A DNA stretch of 64,000 nucleotides from Gemmiger sp. An120 (GTDB lineage: Bacteria; Bacillota; Clostridia; Oscillospirales; Ruminococcaceae), in the NCBI RefSeq assembly GCF_002160955.1, contig NZ_NFLN01000001.1:124001-188000 (forward strand). The letters are read 5' to 3'. This document shows, piece by piece, positions 36,076 through 44,591 of the stretch. The translations under genes were made by a program, and so were the position numbers. Position 1 is the first letter of the stretch; each line of letters starts with the position of its first letter. A model generated the notes under the pieces. The model saw only the letters and a list, made by a program, of their open reading frames with translations. It had not been told where the DNA came from and made no database searches.

Positions 36076-37100
36076 CCGAACTCAGAAAGAAAGAAGCTGA
36101 GATTGCAAAGGATCTATGGGATGGCATAGATTATGCCGCAGGGGAAATCACTGTAATTGAGCTAGTTGATCGCTATATCAACCTGCGGCGCAATCTGAAA
36201 TCAAACTCGTTGCGTGCATATGGGTCTGCAATTAATCGGATACGAGCGAGCGCATTTGGACAGCGGCAGATAAAACAGATCAAGATCTCCGATGCAAAAG
36301 CGTGGTTTTTGGAACTGCATGACAGTGGCTTGAAAACAAACACAATAGAAATCATCCAGACTGTTGTCCGTCCGGCCTTTGAGATGGCAGTTGATGACGA
36401 TATGATAAGAAAGAATCCATTTAAGTTTAAGATGTCGGATATCCTGCCAAATGATGCAAATGTGAGATATGCACTATCAAAAGAGCAACAGCAGATGTTC
36501 CTGGATTTTCTTCGGAATTATGGGAATGGAAACTATTATGATGATGTTGTAATCTTGCTAGGGACTGGACTTAGAGTAAGTGAATTATATGGGCTGACTT
36601 TAAGCGATGTGAACCTGAAAGACAGGTATCTTGAAATCACGCATCAATTATGCCGGACAGCCAGCAAACCGTACTTCATTACGCCACCCAAAACCAAAAG
36701 TGGAATTCGGCGAATTCCGCTAACCGATCAAGTGTATGAAGCATTCTGCCGTGTGATACAGAATCGTAATCCATTCAAGGGAGAGTTTATGATTGATGGA
36801 CATACCGGTTTTCTTTTTTTGGACCAATACGGTATGCCTAAAGTAGCAATGCACCTCGAAAACTATCTCAGAAATATCCAAAATAAGCATGAGAAAGAAA
36901 CGCGCACAGCGTTTCCACGTGTTACACCCCATGTCTTACGCCATACGTTCTGCACAAATGCTCAAAAAGCAGGATTGGACGTAAAGAGCTTACAGTACCT
37001 GATGGGCCACTCCCATGCGAGTGTAACCCTCGATGTTTACACACATACAGACTATTCTTCCGTGCTCAAAGCATTTGATAATATCGCTGTAAACCTATAA
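36072..37100 (+). pseudogene. int: Tn916-type tyrosine integrase, N-terminally truncated
   Basis: 342 residues of a tyrosine recombinase with core-binding domain (IELVDRYINLRRNLKSNSLR) and a complete catalytic domain: GTGLRVSELYGL (Arg), HVLRHTFCT (His-x-x-Arg), GHSHASVTLDVYTH (His and the Tyr nucleophile). Relatives have about 50 more N-terminal residues, the arm-binding domain, ending AKTLTELRKKE. Here AKTL is still in frame just before 36072 but nothing precedes it, and the TTG start has no ribosome site. Catalysis could be intact but arm-site binding lost. Confidence 0.8.
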
Positions 37101-37513
37101 GAGAGCAAACATGTAGCTTACGCCAAAACTTACGCCAATTGCCTCTCAGAATGCGTAGAAATACGTAGACTTATGAGAAATTGGAAGGAGAAAGAAAAGC
37201 TGAAAAAATGGCTTGAACGCTGCATTTCTCTACATATCTCTATGCAGCTCTATGGTCGAAATGGACTTGACCATCAAGGGCGGCATGTACTAAAAACAAG
37301 CCGCGAAGCGCTGATAGGGGTGGATTTGTCAGAGAACTTACGACGATCGCCCGGAAAAAAGCGGCGTGTATAACATGAAAAACCCGGTACTCACTTTATG
37401 GTGGGCGCCGGGTTCTTTTTGAAGTTGGAATTCCATAATAAATAAGAACAATCTGATTAAAAAACGGAGGGGCTGGTTTCCCATGAGGAAGCCGGCCCCT
37501 TTTCGTTTAAAAT
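37101..37513. other. Intergenic: possible att/arm sites and two terminators
   Basis: TACGCCA occurs at 37119 and 37131, twelve bases apart, just after the integrase stop, where the end of such an element is expected. Two hairpins follow: AACCCGG / CCGGGTT (37381-37414) with TCTTTTT, and a 14-bp stem at 37468-37500 which also ends the leftward XRE gene. No gene is convincing in this stretch. Confidence 0.55.
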
Positions 37514-37837
37514 TCATTTGGGACAATCAAGCATCCCTTGCGCGTAAGCAAGCACAAGTTCAAGCTGCTTTTCATCCATTCTCTGCCCCAGTGCCATCAG
37601 CTTTCCCAAATCGCCGCTTGCTGCCGGATTCGTTGGAGTACGGACGTCAGATAACCCCATAATATAGTCGATGCTCGCATGAAACAGGGTTGCCAGTCGA
37701 AGCAGCTGAGCAAAACTCGGGTAGTGCTTTTGCTTTTCATAGGCGCTGATCGTCTCTTGCGATACTTCCAGTTCAATTCCTAAGCGAACTTGGGTCATGT
37801 GATTTTCCTCTCGCAGCTGCTTGATCCGATTTTGCAT
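37514..37837 (-). CDS. XRE-family transcriptional regulator
   Basis: This 107-residue protein has an N-terminal Cro/C1 helix-turn-helix (IKQLREENHMTQVRLGIELEVSQETISAYEKQ) in residues 4-60 and a short helical tail (GQRMDEKQLELVLAYAQGML). GAGGTGTT lies upstream of the ATG. It is the first gene right of the island. The intermediate GC leaves open whether it belongs to the backbone. Confidence 0.88.
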   Translation of the reverse strand: MQNRIKQLREENHMTQVRLGIELEVSQETISAYEKQKHYPSFAQLLRLATLFHASIDYIMGLSDVRTPTNPAASGDLGKLMALGQRMDEKQLELVLAYAQGMLDCPK

Positions 37838-37961
37838 AATAACACCTCGTAAAAATGATACAAGTTGTGCTTGTATTTTATAGAAGTTAAACCTATAATA
37901 TACACAGGCTCAACCTGTAATCGGAGTGCAAAAAACTGCATGATAGAGGTGAGAATATACT

Positions 37962-38219
37962 ATGATTGCGGAAATTCCGTTGCTTGAAGTCTTGCAGGTG
38001 CGAATGGGCGTCTTTTATCTCTCTGACCTGCGGCTACTGTCAAATTATGAGCGGACGCGGTTAGCCCGTGTATTGGCTGATATTCCGGCAGCCGCGGCAT
38101 CGCTTCGGGAGTGGAACGATGCCTTGCTGTATCTTTCCAACAGACAGCCGGAACAGACGGCGAAAGCCGCCCGTGAGCGGCTGATCCAATCGCTTTCGCA
38201 ACTCGGAAGCGAGGCATAG
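37962..38219 (+). CDS. Small conserved-looking hypothetical protein
   Basis: This 85-residue helical protein (MIAEIPLLEVLQVRMGVFYL) is rich in Ala, Leu and Arg, with no membrane segment. It is a single-gene unit with GAGGTG before the ATG and a strong terminator behind it. Codon use fits the backbone. Family not recognised. Confidence 0.65.
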   Translation: MIAEIPLLEVLQVRMGVFYLSDLRLLSNYERTRLARVLADIPAAAASLREWNDALLYLSNRQPEQTAKAARERLIQSLSQLGSEA

Positions 38220-38251
38220 GGCTTTAGACTAACCAACCGATAAAATCCGCG

Positions 38252-38289
38252 AAAAACCGCTGCCCGCATATTGCGGGCAGCGGTTTTTT
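38252..38289. terminator. Strong bidirectional terminator
   Basis: A 16-bp stem (AAAAACCGCTGCCCGC and its complement, six-base loop) with A-run before and T-run after. Confidence 0.85.
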
Positions 38290-38462
38290 GCGTACCGGAA
38301 CAGATATCGTGCCGGCTGATTTTTATTGTTTAGTTTTTCTGATGGATGCATCAGTTTTTCTAATCGGCAGGCAGCGGCACAAATCTTGCTTTTCTTTTCA
38401 CAGGCCGGTATACTGAACTCAGCGGGCTTTGTCCGCTTTTATTTATCTTAAGGAGGACGACC

Positions 38463-40614
38463 ATGAAAACGAAACGAATTCTTCCTTTCGTGCTGGCGGC
38501 AGCCATGCTGCTTTCCGCCTGCGGAGGCAATTCGGCCGCTCAGTCCGGTGAGGGCGCCTACACCGCTGGTACCTATACCGGCGAAGGGCAGGGCTACGGC
38601 GGCACCGTTACCGTGACCATCACCACCGACGCAAATTCCATCCTGGAAGTCACCGCCGAGGGCGCGGATGAGACCCCCACTGTGGGCGGCGCGGCTCTGG
38701 AAGAGCTGGCTGCGCAGGTGAAAGAGGCCCAGAGCGCCGAGATCGACGGCGTGGCCGGTGCTACCCTGACCAGCAACGGCGTGAAGGCGGCTGCGCAGGC
38801 TGCCATTGACGCTGCGATGGGCAAAGAGGCCGAGTCTTCGGAGAAGGCAGCGGTGGCCGACGGCACCTATACCGCCAAGGCCCCCTCTTACGGCGTCATG
38901 GGTGAGATGGAACTGTCCGTAACCTTTGCGGATAACCAGATCACCGACATCACCACCATCAACGCGGGTTCCGCTACCCAGGCCGATGAGGACGAGTACA
39001 GCCCCATCTACGCCACGGTAGAAGAGAACCTCTACCCCCGCATCATCGAGAGCCAGTCTCTGGCGGTGGACGCCATCTCCGGCGCCACGGTTTCCAGCAA
39101 CGCGGCCAAGACCATCGTTGCCGAGATCATCGACGCCAACGGCGGCGATTCTTCTCAGTGGTATACCCCGGTGAAAAAGAGCACCGAGGAAGTGACCCTG
39201 GAAGGCTATGATGTGATCGTGGTTGGCCTGGGCTCTTCCGGCATGGCCAGCTATCTGAGCGCGGCCGAGAACGGCGCTACCGTTTTCGGCATTGAAACCG
39301 CTGCCAAGATCGGCGGCAACGGCACCAACACCGCCGGCCCTCTGGGTGTGAACCCGGCCAAGCAGGTGGCGGCCAACGGCGGCGAGAACTTCGTGGATCC
39401 GGACGAGCTGCTGGCTGCCTGGATGGAGTACACCGACGGCGATGCCAAGGAAGAACTGGTCAAGCTGTTCATCGATGAGTCCGGCGAGACCTTCGGCTGG
39501 CTGGAAGACAACTACGACTTCTCCTTCCTGGACAGCATGATGGCGTTCTATGATTCTCATGGCTGGAAGCTGTGGACCATGTACTATGACTCCACCATGA
39601 CCTCCAAGGATCTGGCCTATGTGAACTCCATGGAGAAGGCCAAGGGCTACAACGAGAAGAACGACTACATGACCGAACTGACCGCCACCAACCTGCTGCT
39701 GGACGACGCGGGCAAGGTGATCGGCGTGCAGGCGGAGTACTACGACGGCACTATCTATAAGATCTACGGCGATTCCGTGATCCTGGCCACCGGCGGCTAC
39801 ATCGGCAATGCCGAAATGACCACCGAGTATACCGGCTATGTGTGGAAGACCAAGGGCATGACCCAGTGCGACGGTTTTGCCATTCAGGAAGGCCTGAAGC
39901 TGGGCGGCGCCCTCTACAACGAGGACGTGGCTGTGGAAGACCACATTGCCCAGCTGGATACCATCATCCGTTCGGATGACTACAGCAACGACGACAAGAG
40001 CATCCTGACCTCTCTGGTGCTGGATCTGAACTACCAGATGATCGACAGCAACGGCGACAGCTTTGACGGCAACTACAACGGCCTGGGCATCGCGTTCAAT
40101 GCCTGGGAGGCCGGTTCCAACTACTACGTGCTCATCAACGAGGAGGAGTACAACGCCATCAAGACCGAGGGCCTGATCTCCTTCAATCAGCCCATGTTCT
40201 TCAACCAGGGCGGTACCTACGAAGAGGGCACCCCGGTGGAGAATCTGGACGACATCATCGCCATGGGCGAGGAATTCAATACCGTAGTGGTGGCCGACTC
40301 TCTGGAGGATCTGGAGAGCAAGCTGGGCATGACCATCAACCTGGAAGACGTTCACGGCCAGACCGAGGGCAAGATCTACTGCATCAAGGGCGCTGCTTAC
40401 GTGTACTCCACCTGCGGCGGCCTGGATGTGGACACCAACATGAACCTGCTCAAGACCGACGGCACCGCCATCGACAATGTGTATGTGGTGGGCAACGACT
40501 CTCTGGGCGTGCTCAACGAGTCCAACAAGGCCTACGTCACCTACGGCGGCTGTGCTCAGGGCTGGGCCCTGACCTCCGGCCGTCTGGCCGGCGCCAACGC
40601 GGCGGCCCTGTTTT
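38463..40614 (+). CDS. Exported FMN/FAD flavoprotein reductase lacking its stop codon
   Basis: A lipoprotein signal (FVLAAAMLLSACGG) is followed by two FMN-binding domains (residues about 35-120 and 135-225, with the covalent-FMN motifs DGVAGATLTS and DAISGATVSS). A fumarate/urocanate-reductase-type FAD domain follows (VIVVGLGSSGMASYLSAAEN, then NVYVVGNDSLGVLN and GRLAGANAAAL). It acts outside the membrane as terminal reductase for an unknown acceptor. The family ends a few residues after GANAAAL. Here the frame continues to 41183 (906 residues) antisense to the next gene, so the native end is lost near 40,611. Confidence 0.88.
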
Positions 40615-40617
40615 TGC

Positions 40618-41430
40618 TTATTTTTCCGCATCCCGGGCAGCGTGGTAGGCTTCGGCCTCTTTGGCTGCCTGTTCCACCCGCTCCACCAGTCCGTCCTCCA
40701 CAATGTCATTATAGAGGAAATAGCGCGTTTCTACCTGGCGGTCATCACGGGGAATACTTCCGTCCGGATTCCGGGGGCCGTTCAGCACAAAGTCGATGCA
40801 ATAAAAGGATACACCCGCCTCGTCAAACCGCCGGCGCACATCCAGCAGGATCTCAGCCGCCGCCTCAGCGGTCACCTCCTCCTGCCGCACATACAAGCAA
40901 AGCCGGCCGCACTCGGCTCCCAGCTGCTGCATATCATACTGCTTGTCCAGTTCCAGTTCACTCAGCAGCAAACCCGGCGGGGCCGGCTCGCCATACTCCT
41001 GATCCATCCACAGGCTGCCGTAGGCGATGTTGCTGTCATAGGGAAAGCCCGGGTCCTCGAACACCCGGTCGGCCAGGGCCCGGTATTCCGTCTCCAGCCG
41101 GTCCCAGGTATTCCAGCGGCCGGTCACAGAGGTCTGGTAGCTGTCCCACCAGAGCCGCCCCGTCATGGACAGGCTCAGGGTGAAGCGGGTGTCCATGCTG
41201 GAAGGGGAGACCACCTGCACGTTGTAGTCCCCCGATTTGAAGCTGTACCGCACCGATTCGATCACATAGTCGGTGCCCGGGTACACCTCGGCCAGATAGG
41301 CTTCGGCGCTGTGCCGGGCCAGCCAGCGGGACACCGGATTGCCCAGCAGGCCGTTGGCAAACCAGCCGATCCCGGCCAGCAAACAGAGCGCCAGCACCAG
41401 TGCGCCGATTTTCAGTATCCGTTTCGTCAT
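40618..41430 (-). CDS. Membrane-anchored protein of the sigma-factor operon
   Basis: This 270-residue protein has an N-terminal membrane anchor (IGALVLALCLLAGIGWFANG) and an extracytoplasmic domain of about 230 residues (AEVYPGTDYVIESVRYSFKS), similar in layout to YfjL-type proteins. AGGAGG lies before the ATG. It is the third gene of the operon sigma factor, zf-HC2 anti-sigma, this protein. It may be a sensor or an effector of that system. Its stop lies seven bases from the point where the flavoprotein gene loses its own. Confidence 0.7.
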   Translation of the reverse strand: MTKRILKIGALVLALCLLAGIGWFANGLLGNPVSRWLARHSAEAYLAEVYPGTDYVIESVRYSFKSGDYNVQVVSPSSMDTRFTLSLSMTGRLWWDSYQTSVTGRWNTWDRLETEYRALADRVFEDPGFPYDSNIAYGSLWMDQEYGEPAPPGLLLSELELDKQYDMQQLGAECGRLCLYVRQEEVTAEAAAEILLDVRRRFDEAGVSFYCIDFVLNGPRNPDGSIPRDDRQVETRYFLYNDIVEDGLVERVEQAAKEAEAYHAARDAEK

Positions 41431-41433
41431 CCG

Positions 41434-41952
41434 TCAGCCCTCCTTTTTCAAGGCAAAATGCAGCAGCCCGGCAATCAATACCCCGACCAGGGCGAACAGG
41501 CAATAAATTCCTGTCCAGATGAGCAGCGAGGCCGCGTCGATTACCGCCAGCCCGCGCAGCAGCTTCAGCAGCGCCACAACGCCGCAGAGCACCAGCAGAA
41601 GCAGGGGAATCCGCCACAACGCTTTCCAGCGGTACACCAGGTACCCCACCGCCCCCAGCGCGGGCATCAGCAGGCTGTTGTAGAACATGTCCACTCCCTC
41701 GGTCAGCTCCAGACCGAACAGAATCCCGGCCAGCAGCACAATGATCAGCGCCCCGCGCAGTTGGCGCCGTATCCTTCGCAGCAGTTCCTGGCCGTCCGGC
41801 GGCGGGGGCGCGGCATCGCCGGCCAGGGCCCGGCAGGCGGGGCAGCTGCGCAGATGGGCCTCCACCGCTGCCCGGCTGTCCTCACTGGCCACCCCGTCCT
41901 GCACCAGCGGCAGCAGATCCCGGCAGATATCGCAACTGATTTCACTGGCCAT
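41434..41952 (-). CDS. zf-HC2 anti-sigma factor, membrane-bound
   Basis: This 172-residue protein has the zinc-binding anti-sigma motif (CDICRDLLPL, then HLRSCPAC with the His-x3-Cys-x2-Cys pattern) in residues 5-45, then about four membrane helices. Start ATG 41952 overlaps the end of the sigma gene and has AAGGAGG before it. It should hold the partner sigma factor at the membrane until a signal arrives. Confidence 0.88.
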   Translation of the reverse strand: MASEISCDICRDLLPLVQDGVASEDSRAAVEAHLRSCPACRALAGDAAPPPPDGQELLRRIRRQLRGALIIVLLAGILFGLELTEGVDMFYNSLLMPALGAVGYLVYRWKALWRIPLLLLVLCGVVALLKLLRGLAVIDAASLLIWTGIYCLFALVGVLIAGLLHFALKKEG

Positions 41953-42445
41953 CGTATCCCTCCTTCTGCAATGCATCCCGTATGCGGGCCTTGGCCCGAT
42001 GATCGATTACCCGGGCTGACGATTCCGATACCCCGCACGCCAGCCCGATTTCATAAAAGGAGTAGCCATCCAGCCGCATGGCCACAATTTTCCGGGTGCG
42101 GGGCGGTTCCTTGTCCAGCAGTCTGCGGACCCGCGCCAAAAGGTCGGTGTACCGGGCCAGATCCTCCGGGCTTTCGCCCCCGTCGGGCAAAAAATCCTGC
42201 AGGGCTTCCAGCTGCGGCTGCCGCTTCTTCTTTCGCAGCCAGGCCAGCCACCGGTGCCGCGCAATGGAAAACAACCAGGTTTTGCAGTCCGCCTCGCCGC
42301 GAAATCCGCGTATCGACCGCACGGCCTCCAGGAACACTTCCCCGGTCAGATCCTCCGCCAGAGAGGCATCCCGGCATAAGCTGTACAGATAGGCGTACAC
42401 ATCCCGGTGACAGGCGGCAAACAGTTCATCCAGCAATGCCTCCAT
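41942..42445 (-). CDS. ECF RNA polymerase sigma factor
   Basis: This 167-residue sigma-70 family protein has region 2 (DASLAEDLTGEVFLEAVRSI, FRGEADCKTWLFSIARHRWL) and region 4 (YSFYEIGLACGVSESSARVI). GAAAGGAGG precedes the ATG. It overlaps the anti-sigma gene by eleven bases, so the two are made together. It differs clearly from the island sigma factor at 2866. Confidence 0.92.
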   Translation of the reverse strand: MEALLDELFAACHRDVYAYLYSLCRDASLAEDLTGEVFLEAVRSIRGFRGEADCKTWLFSIARHRWLAWLRKKKRQPQLEALQDFLPDGGESPEDLARYTDLLARVRRLLDKEPPRTRKIVAMRLDGYSFYEIGLACGVSESSARVIDHRAKARIRDALQKEGYDGQ

Positions 42446-42511
42446 ATCGCCCCTCCTTTCACTGCATTAGTGCCCTTTTGCCCCGGTTTCGTTACAGGAT
42501 CTGTCAAAAAT

Positions 42512-43171
42512 TCAGGAGGCGGATTTTCCAAAACGCCCCAGAGCCTGGCGCAGCCCCTCCCGGTCCCGCACCCGGATCTTCCGGTAGCCGCATTCCACCC
42601 AGCCCTGACGCTGAAATTCTCCCAGCACGCGGGTCACCGTTACCCGCGAAAGCCCTACCACCAGCGCCAGGTCCTCATGGGTGTAGGGCAGTGCCCCGTC
42701 CACGATCCCTTTGTCGGGGTTGTCCACGGCGGTCTGCTCCAGCAAAAAGGCCGCCAGCCGTTCCCGCCGATCGTAAAGGTAGGCCCGCTTGACCAGGCGG
42801 GACAGGTAATCGCAGGTGTCGGACATCATCTGCAGCAGGGCACTGGTCAGTTCCCAGGAGCCGCAGAGCGCCGGCCCCAGTTCCGACAGGCGGCAGGCCA
42901 CCAACTCCGTGTCGGTCACCGCCGAGACGGTCGTGGGACGGCAGGCGTCCTGCACAAAGGAGGATTCGCCGAAGATGCGCCCCTTTTCCACGATTTCCAG
43001 CGTGACCTCTTCGCCGCTTTCGGTGCTCAGATAGACCCGTACCCGGCCTTTCCGTATCAGGTACAGGATATCCGCCGAATCCTGCTGCATATAGATCAGC
43101 TCGCCGGCCCGATAATGCAGCAGCTGCCCCACGGCCTCAAACATGTCAAATTGCTCATCCCGTATGCGCAT
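42512..43171 (-). CDS. Crp/Fnr-family regulator
   Basis: This 219-residue protein has an N-terminal cyclic-nucleotide-type beta barrel (YRAGELIYMQQDSADILYLI, GEEVTLEIVEKGRIFGESSF) and a C-terminal winged helix (YTHEDLALVVGLSRVTVTRV). It lacks the cysteine set of true Fnr iron-sulfur proteins. Start ATG 43171 has AAGGGAG upstream; an earlier frame start adds a Cys-rich segment without ribosome site. It is divergent from the YitT gene, with two palindromes between. Confidence 0.9.
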   Translation of the reverse strand: MRIRDEQFDMFEAVGQLLHYRAGELIYMQQDSADILYLIRKGRVRVYLSTESGEEVTLEIVEKGRIFGESSFVQDACRPTTVSAVTDTELVACRLSELGPALCGSWELTSALLQMMSDTCDYLSRLVKRAYLYDRRERLAAFLLEQTAVDNPDKGIVDGALPYTHEDLALVVGLSRVTVTRVLGEFQRQGWVECGYRKIRVRDREGLRQALGRFGKSAS

Positions 43172-43196
43172 GACAATCTCTCCCTTTCTGCCCAAA

Positions 43197-43234
43197 TTGT
43201 AACATGTATCACAATTCGGCACAATGGGTTGTGC
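43197..43234. promoter_or_regulatory. Two Crp-like palindromes in divergent promoter
   Basis: TTGTaacatgtatcACAA (43197-43214) and GCACAAtgggTTGTGC (43219-43234) lie between the Crp/Fnr-type gene and yitT. Either could be the operator for that regulator, giving autoregulation and control of yitT. Confidence 0.6.
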
Positions 43235-43284
43235 TATAGTTGACTCTGTGCGCAGGGAAAAATGGGGGAAACGGGGGAGTATAT

Positions 43285-44130
43285 ATGAAAAAAGGCATCT
43301 ATTGCACGGCGTCCATTTTGGCGGGAAACCTGCTGGTCGCTTTTGCCATCAGCACCCTGATGCTGGATCACAGCATTGTGGTGGGCGGCGTCAGCGGTCT
43401 GGGCGTGGTAGCGCAGAATTATCTGCATATTCCGGTCAGTCTGGGTGCGGCCGTGGCCAATGGGGCGCTGTTCCTGGCAGGCTGGCTGGTGCTGGGCAGG
43501 GCGTTTGCTCTTACCACATTGGCCTCTACCTTTGTATTTCCGCTGTTTCTGCGCCTGTTTGAGCGGTGCCCCGGCCTGAACGGATGGATGCCGGATCCGC
43601 TGGCGGCAAGCGTAATTGCCGGTTGCCTGATTGGGCTGGGTATCGGCCTGGTCATCCGGGCAGGTGCTTCCACCGGCGGCGTGGATATTCTGGCACTGAT
43701 TCTGAACAAAAAGCGCCATATCCCGGTGCATCTGTCCCTGTATGCCATCGACCTTACCATCCTGCTGCTGCAGATTCCGCTGCGGGATGTAACCCAGATC
43801 TTCTACGGCCTGGTGGCCACGGCGCTCAGTTCCATGGTGCTGAACAAGACCCTCAGCGCCGGTTCCAGCCTGAGCCAGATGGTGGTGGTCAGCGACCATT
43901 ATGAAGAGATCCGCCAGGCGGTGCTGCATCAGCTGGATGCCGGTGCCACCCTGCTGGCGGTTGAAAAAGGGTATACCGGCCAGGAATCCAAGATCCTGCT
44001 GACGGTGGTGCCCTACCGCAAACTGCCGGCTTTGCGGGCCTGTATCAGCGGAATCGACCCCACTGCGTTTGTGATTGTGTCCCATGTGGATGAAGTGAAC
44101 GGAAAAGGCTTCACGCTGGCCCGTCTGTAA
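43285..44130 (+). CDS. YitT family membrane protein (DUF161/DUF2179)
   Basis: This 281-residue protein has five to six membrane helices in residues 5-170 (TASILAGNLLVAFAISTLML; IRAGASTGGVDILALIL) and a cytoplasmic DUF2179 domain at the C-terminus (LDAGATLLAVEKGYTGQESK; DPTAFVIVSHVDEVNGKGF). The family is suspected to transport small molecules, but its substrate is unknown. Start ATG 43285 follows GGGGGA; the frame extends upstream without a ribosome site. A terminator follows at 44147. Confidence 0.9.
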   Translation: MKKGIYCTASILAGNLLVAFAISTLMLDHSIVVGGVSGLGVVAQNYLHIPVSLGAAVANGALFLAGWLVLGRAFALTTLASTFVFPLFLRLFERCPGLNGWMPDPLAASVIAGCLIGLGIGLVIRAGASTGGVDILALILNKKRHIPVHLSLYAIDLTILLLQIPLRDVTQIFYGLVATALSSMVLNKTLSAGSSLSQMVVVSDHYEEIRQAVLHQLDAGATLLAVEKGYTGQESKILLTVVPYRKLPALRACISGIDPTAFVIVSHVDEVNGKGFTLARL

Positions 44131-44146
44131 ACAAAATACCGGAACG

Positions 44147-44186
44147 AAAATTCCCGGCCTGCGCAAAGCAGACCGGGAATTTTTTG
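44147..44186 (+). terminator. Terminator after yitT
   Basis: The stem AAATTCCCGG / CCGGGAATTT has a 15-base loop and is followed by TTT. Confidence 0.8.
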
Positions 44187-44206
44187 CGTGCGGCCCATCT
44201 CGATTG

Positions 44207-44248
44207 GCAATATCGCGACGCGATGTTGCAATATCGTTAGACGATATT
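44207..44248. promoter_or_regulatory. Tandem PadR operators
   Basis: Two palindromes lie side by side about 30 bases before the PadR gene: 44207-44229 (GCAATATCGCG with complementary half) and 44230-44248 (AATATCGT-TAG-ACGATATT). Their shared ATATCG half-site and placement fit autorepression by the PadR protein. Confidence 0.7.
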
Positions 44249-44279
44249 ACCCCGCAGCAGAAAGAAAAGGGGGGATTGT

Positions 44280-44591
44280 GTGGGAGAAAAAGAGCGCAGC
44301 GCTCTCACCGAACCGATGTTTTACATTCTGATGTCCTTTCTGAAACAGGAGCGGTGCGGCACGGAAATTACAGAGTATGTGGCCCGGAAAACCGGCGGCA
44401 GGATTCATCTTGGCCCGGGCACCCTGTATACGCTGCTGGGCAAATTTCAGGACGAGCGGCTGATTGAAGAAAGCAGCGTGGCAGGCCGCAAGCGGACCTA
44501 CCGTTTGACCGAGAAAGGGCGCAAGGCCTATCGGGAGGAACTGGAACGGCTGAAAACCTGTGTTCGTGACGGAGAGGAGGCTCTTTTATGA
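44280..44591 (+). CDS. PadR-family transcriptional regulator
   Basis: This 103-residue winged helix protein has LTEPMFYILMSFLKQERCGT, TGGRIHLGPGTLYTLLGKFQ and GRKRTYRLTEKGRKAY. Start GTG 44280 has AAAGGGGGG upstream. Its TGA overlaps the ATG of the DUF2812 gene, the common partner of PadR proteins of this kind, and tandem operators precede it. Confidence 0.92.
   Translation: MGEKERSALTEPMFYILMSFLKQERCGTEITEYVARKTGGRIHLGPGTLYTLLGKFQDERLIEESSVAGRKRTYRLTEKGRKAYREELERLKTCVRDGEEALL

Larger units (their letters stand above)
950..37150. mobile_element. Composite accessory island (boundaries approximate)
   Basis: Between two GC-rich backbone segments lies about 36 kb with lower and patchy GC, a resolvase, fragments of a second serine recombinase, an ISAs1 remnant, an accessory DNA ligase and, at its right end, a Tn916-type tyrosine integrase reading outward. 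The left edge is inferred from the gene stub and composition change near 950, the right edge from the end of the integrase. I found no matching direct repeat at the two edges, so this may be several insertions layered together rather than one element. Confidence 0.4.

Noticed and set aside
31117-37248. 12-base match GCTGCATAGAGA with inverted copy at 37237-37248 as attachment repeat
   Set aside because: It is in inverted orientation, short and AT-rich; chance is likely.
38448-40709. 753-codon minus-strand frame
   Set aside because: It is antisense to the flavoprotein gene, with repetitive His/Val/Gly composition typical of GC-rich shadow frames, and it matches no fold.
40642-42792. 716-codon plus-strand frame
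   Set aside because: It is antisense to the sigma, anti-sigma and membrane gene operon; the composition is Pro/Gln/Arg-rich without motifs.
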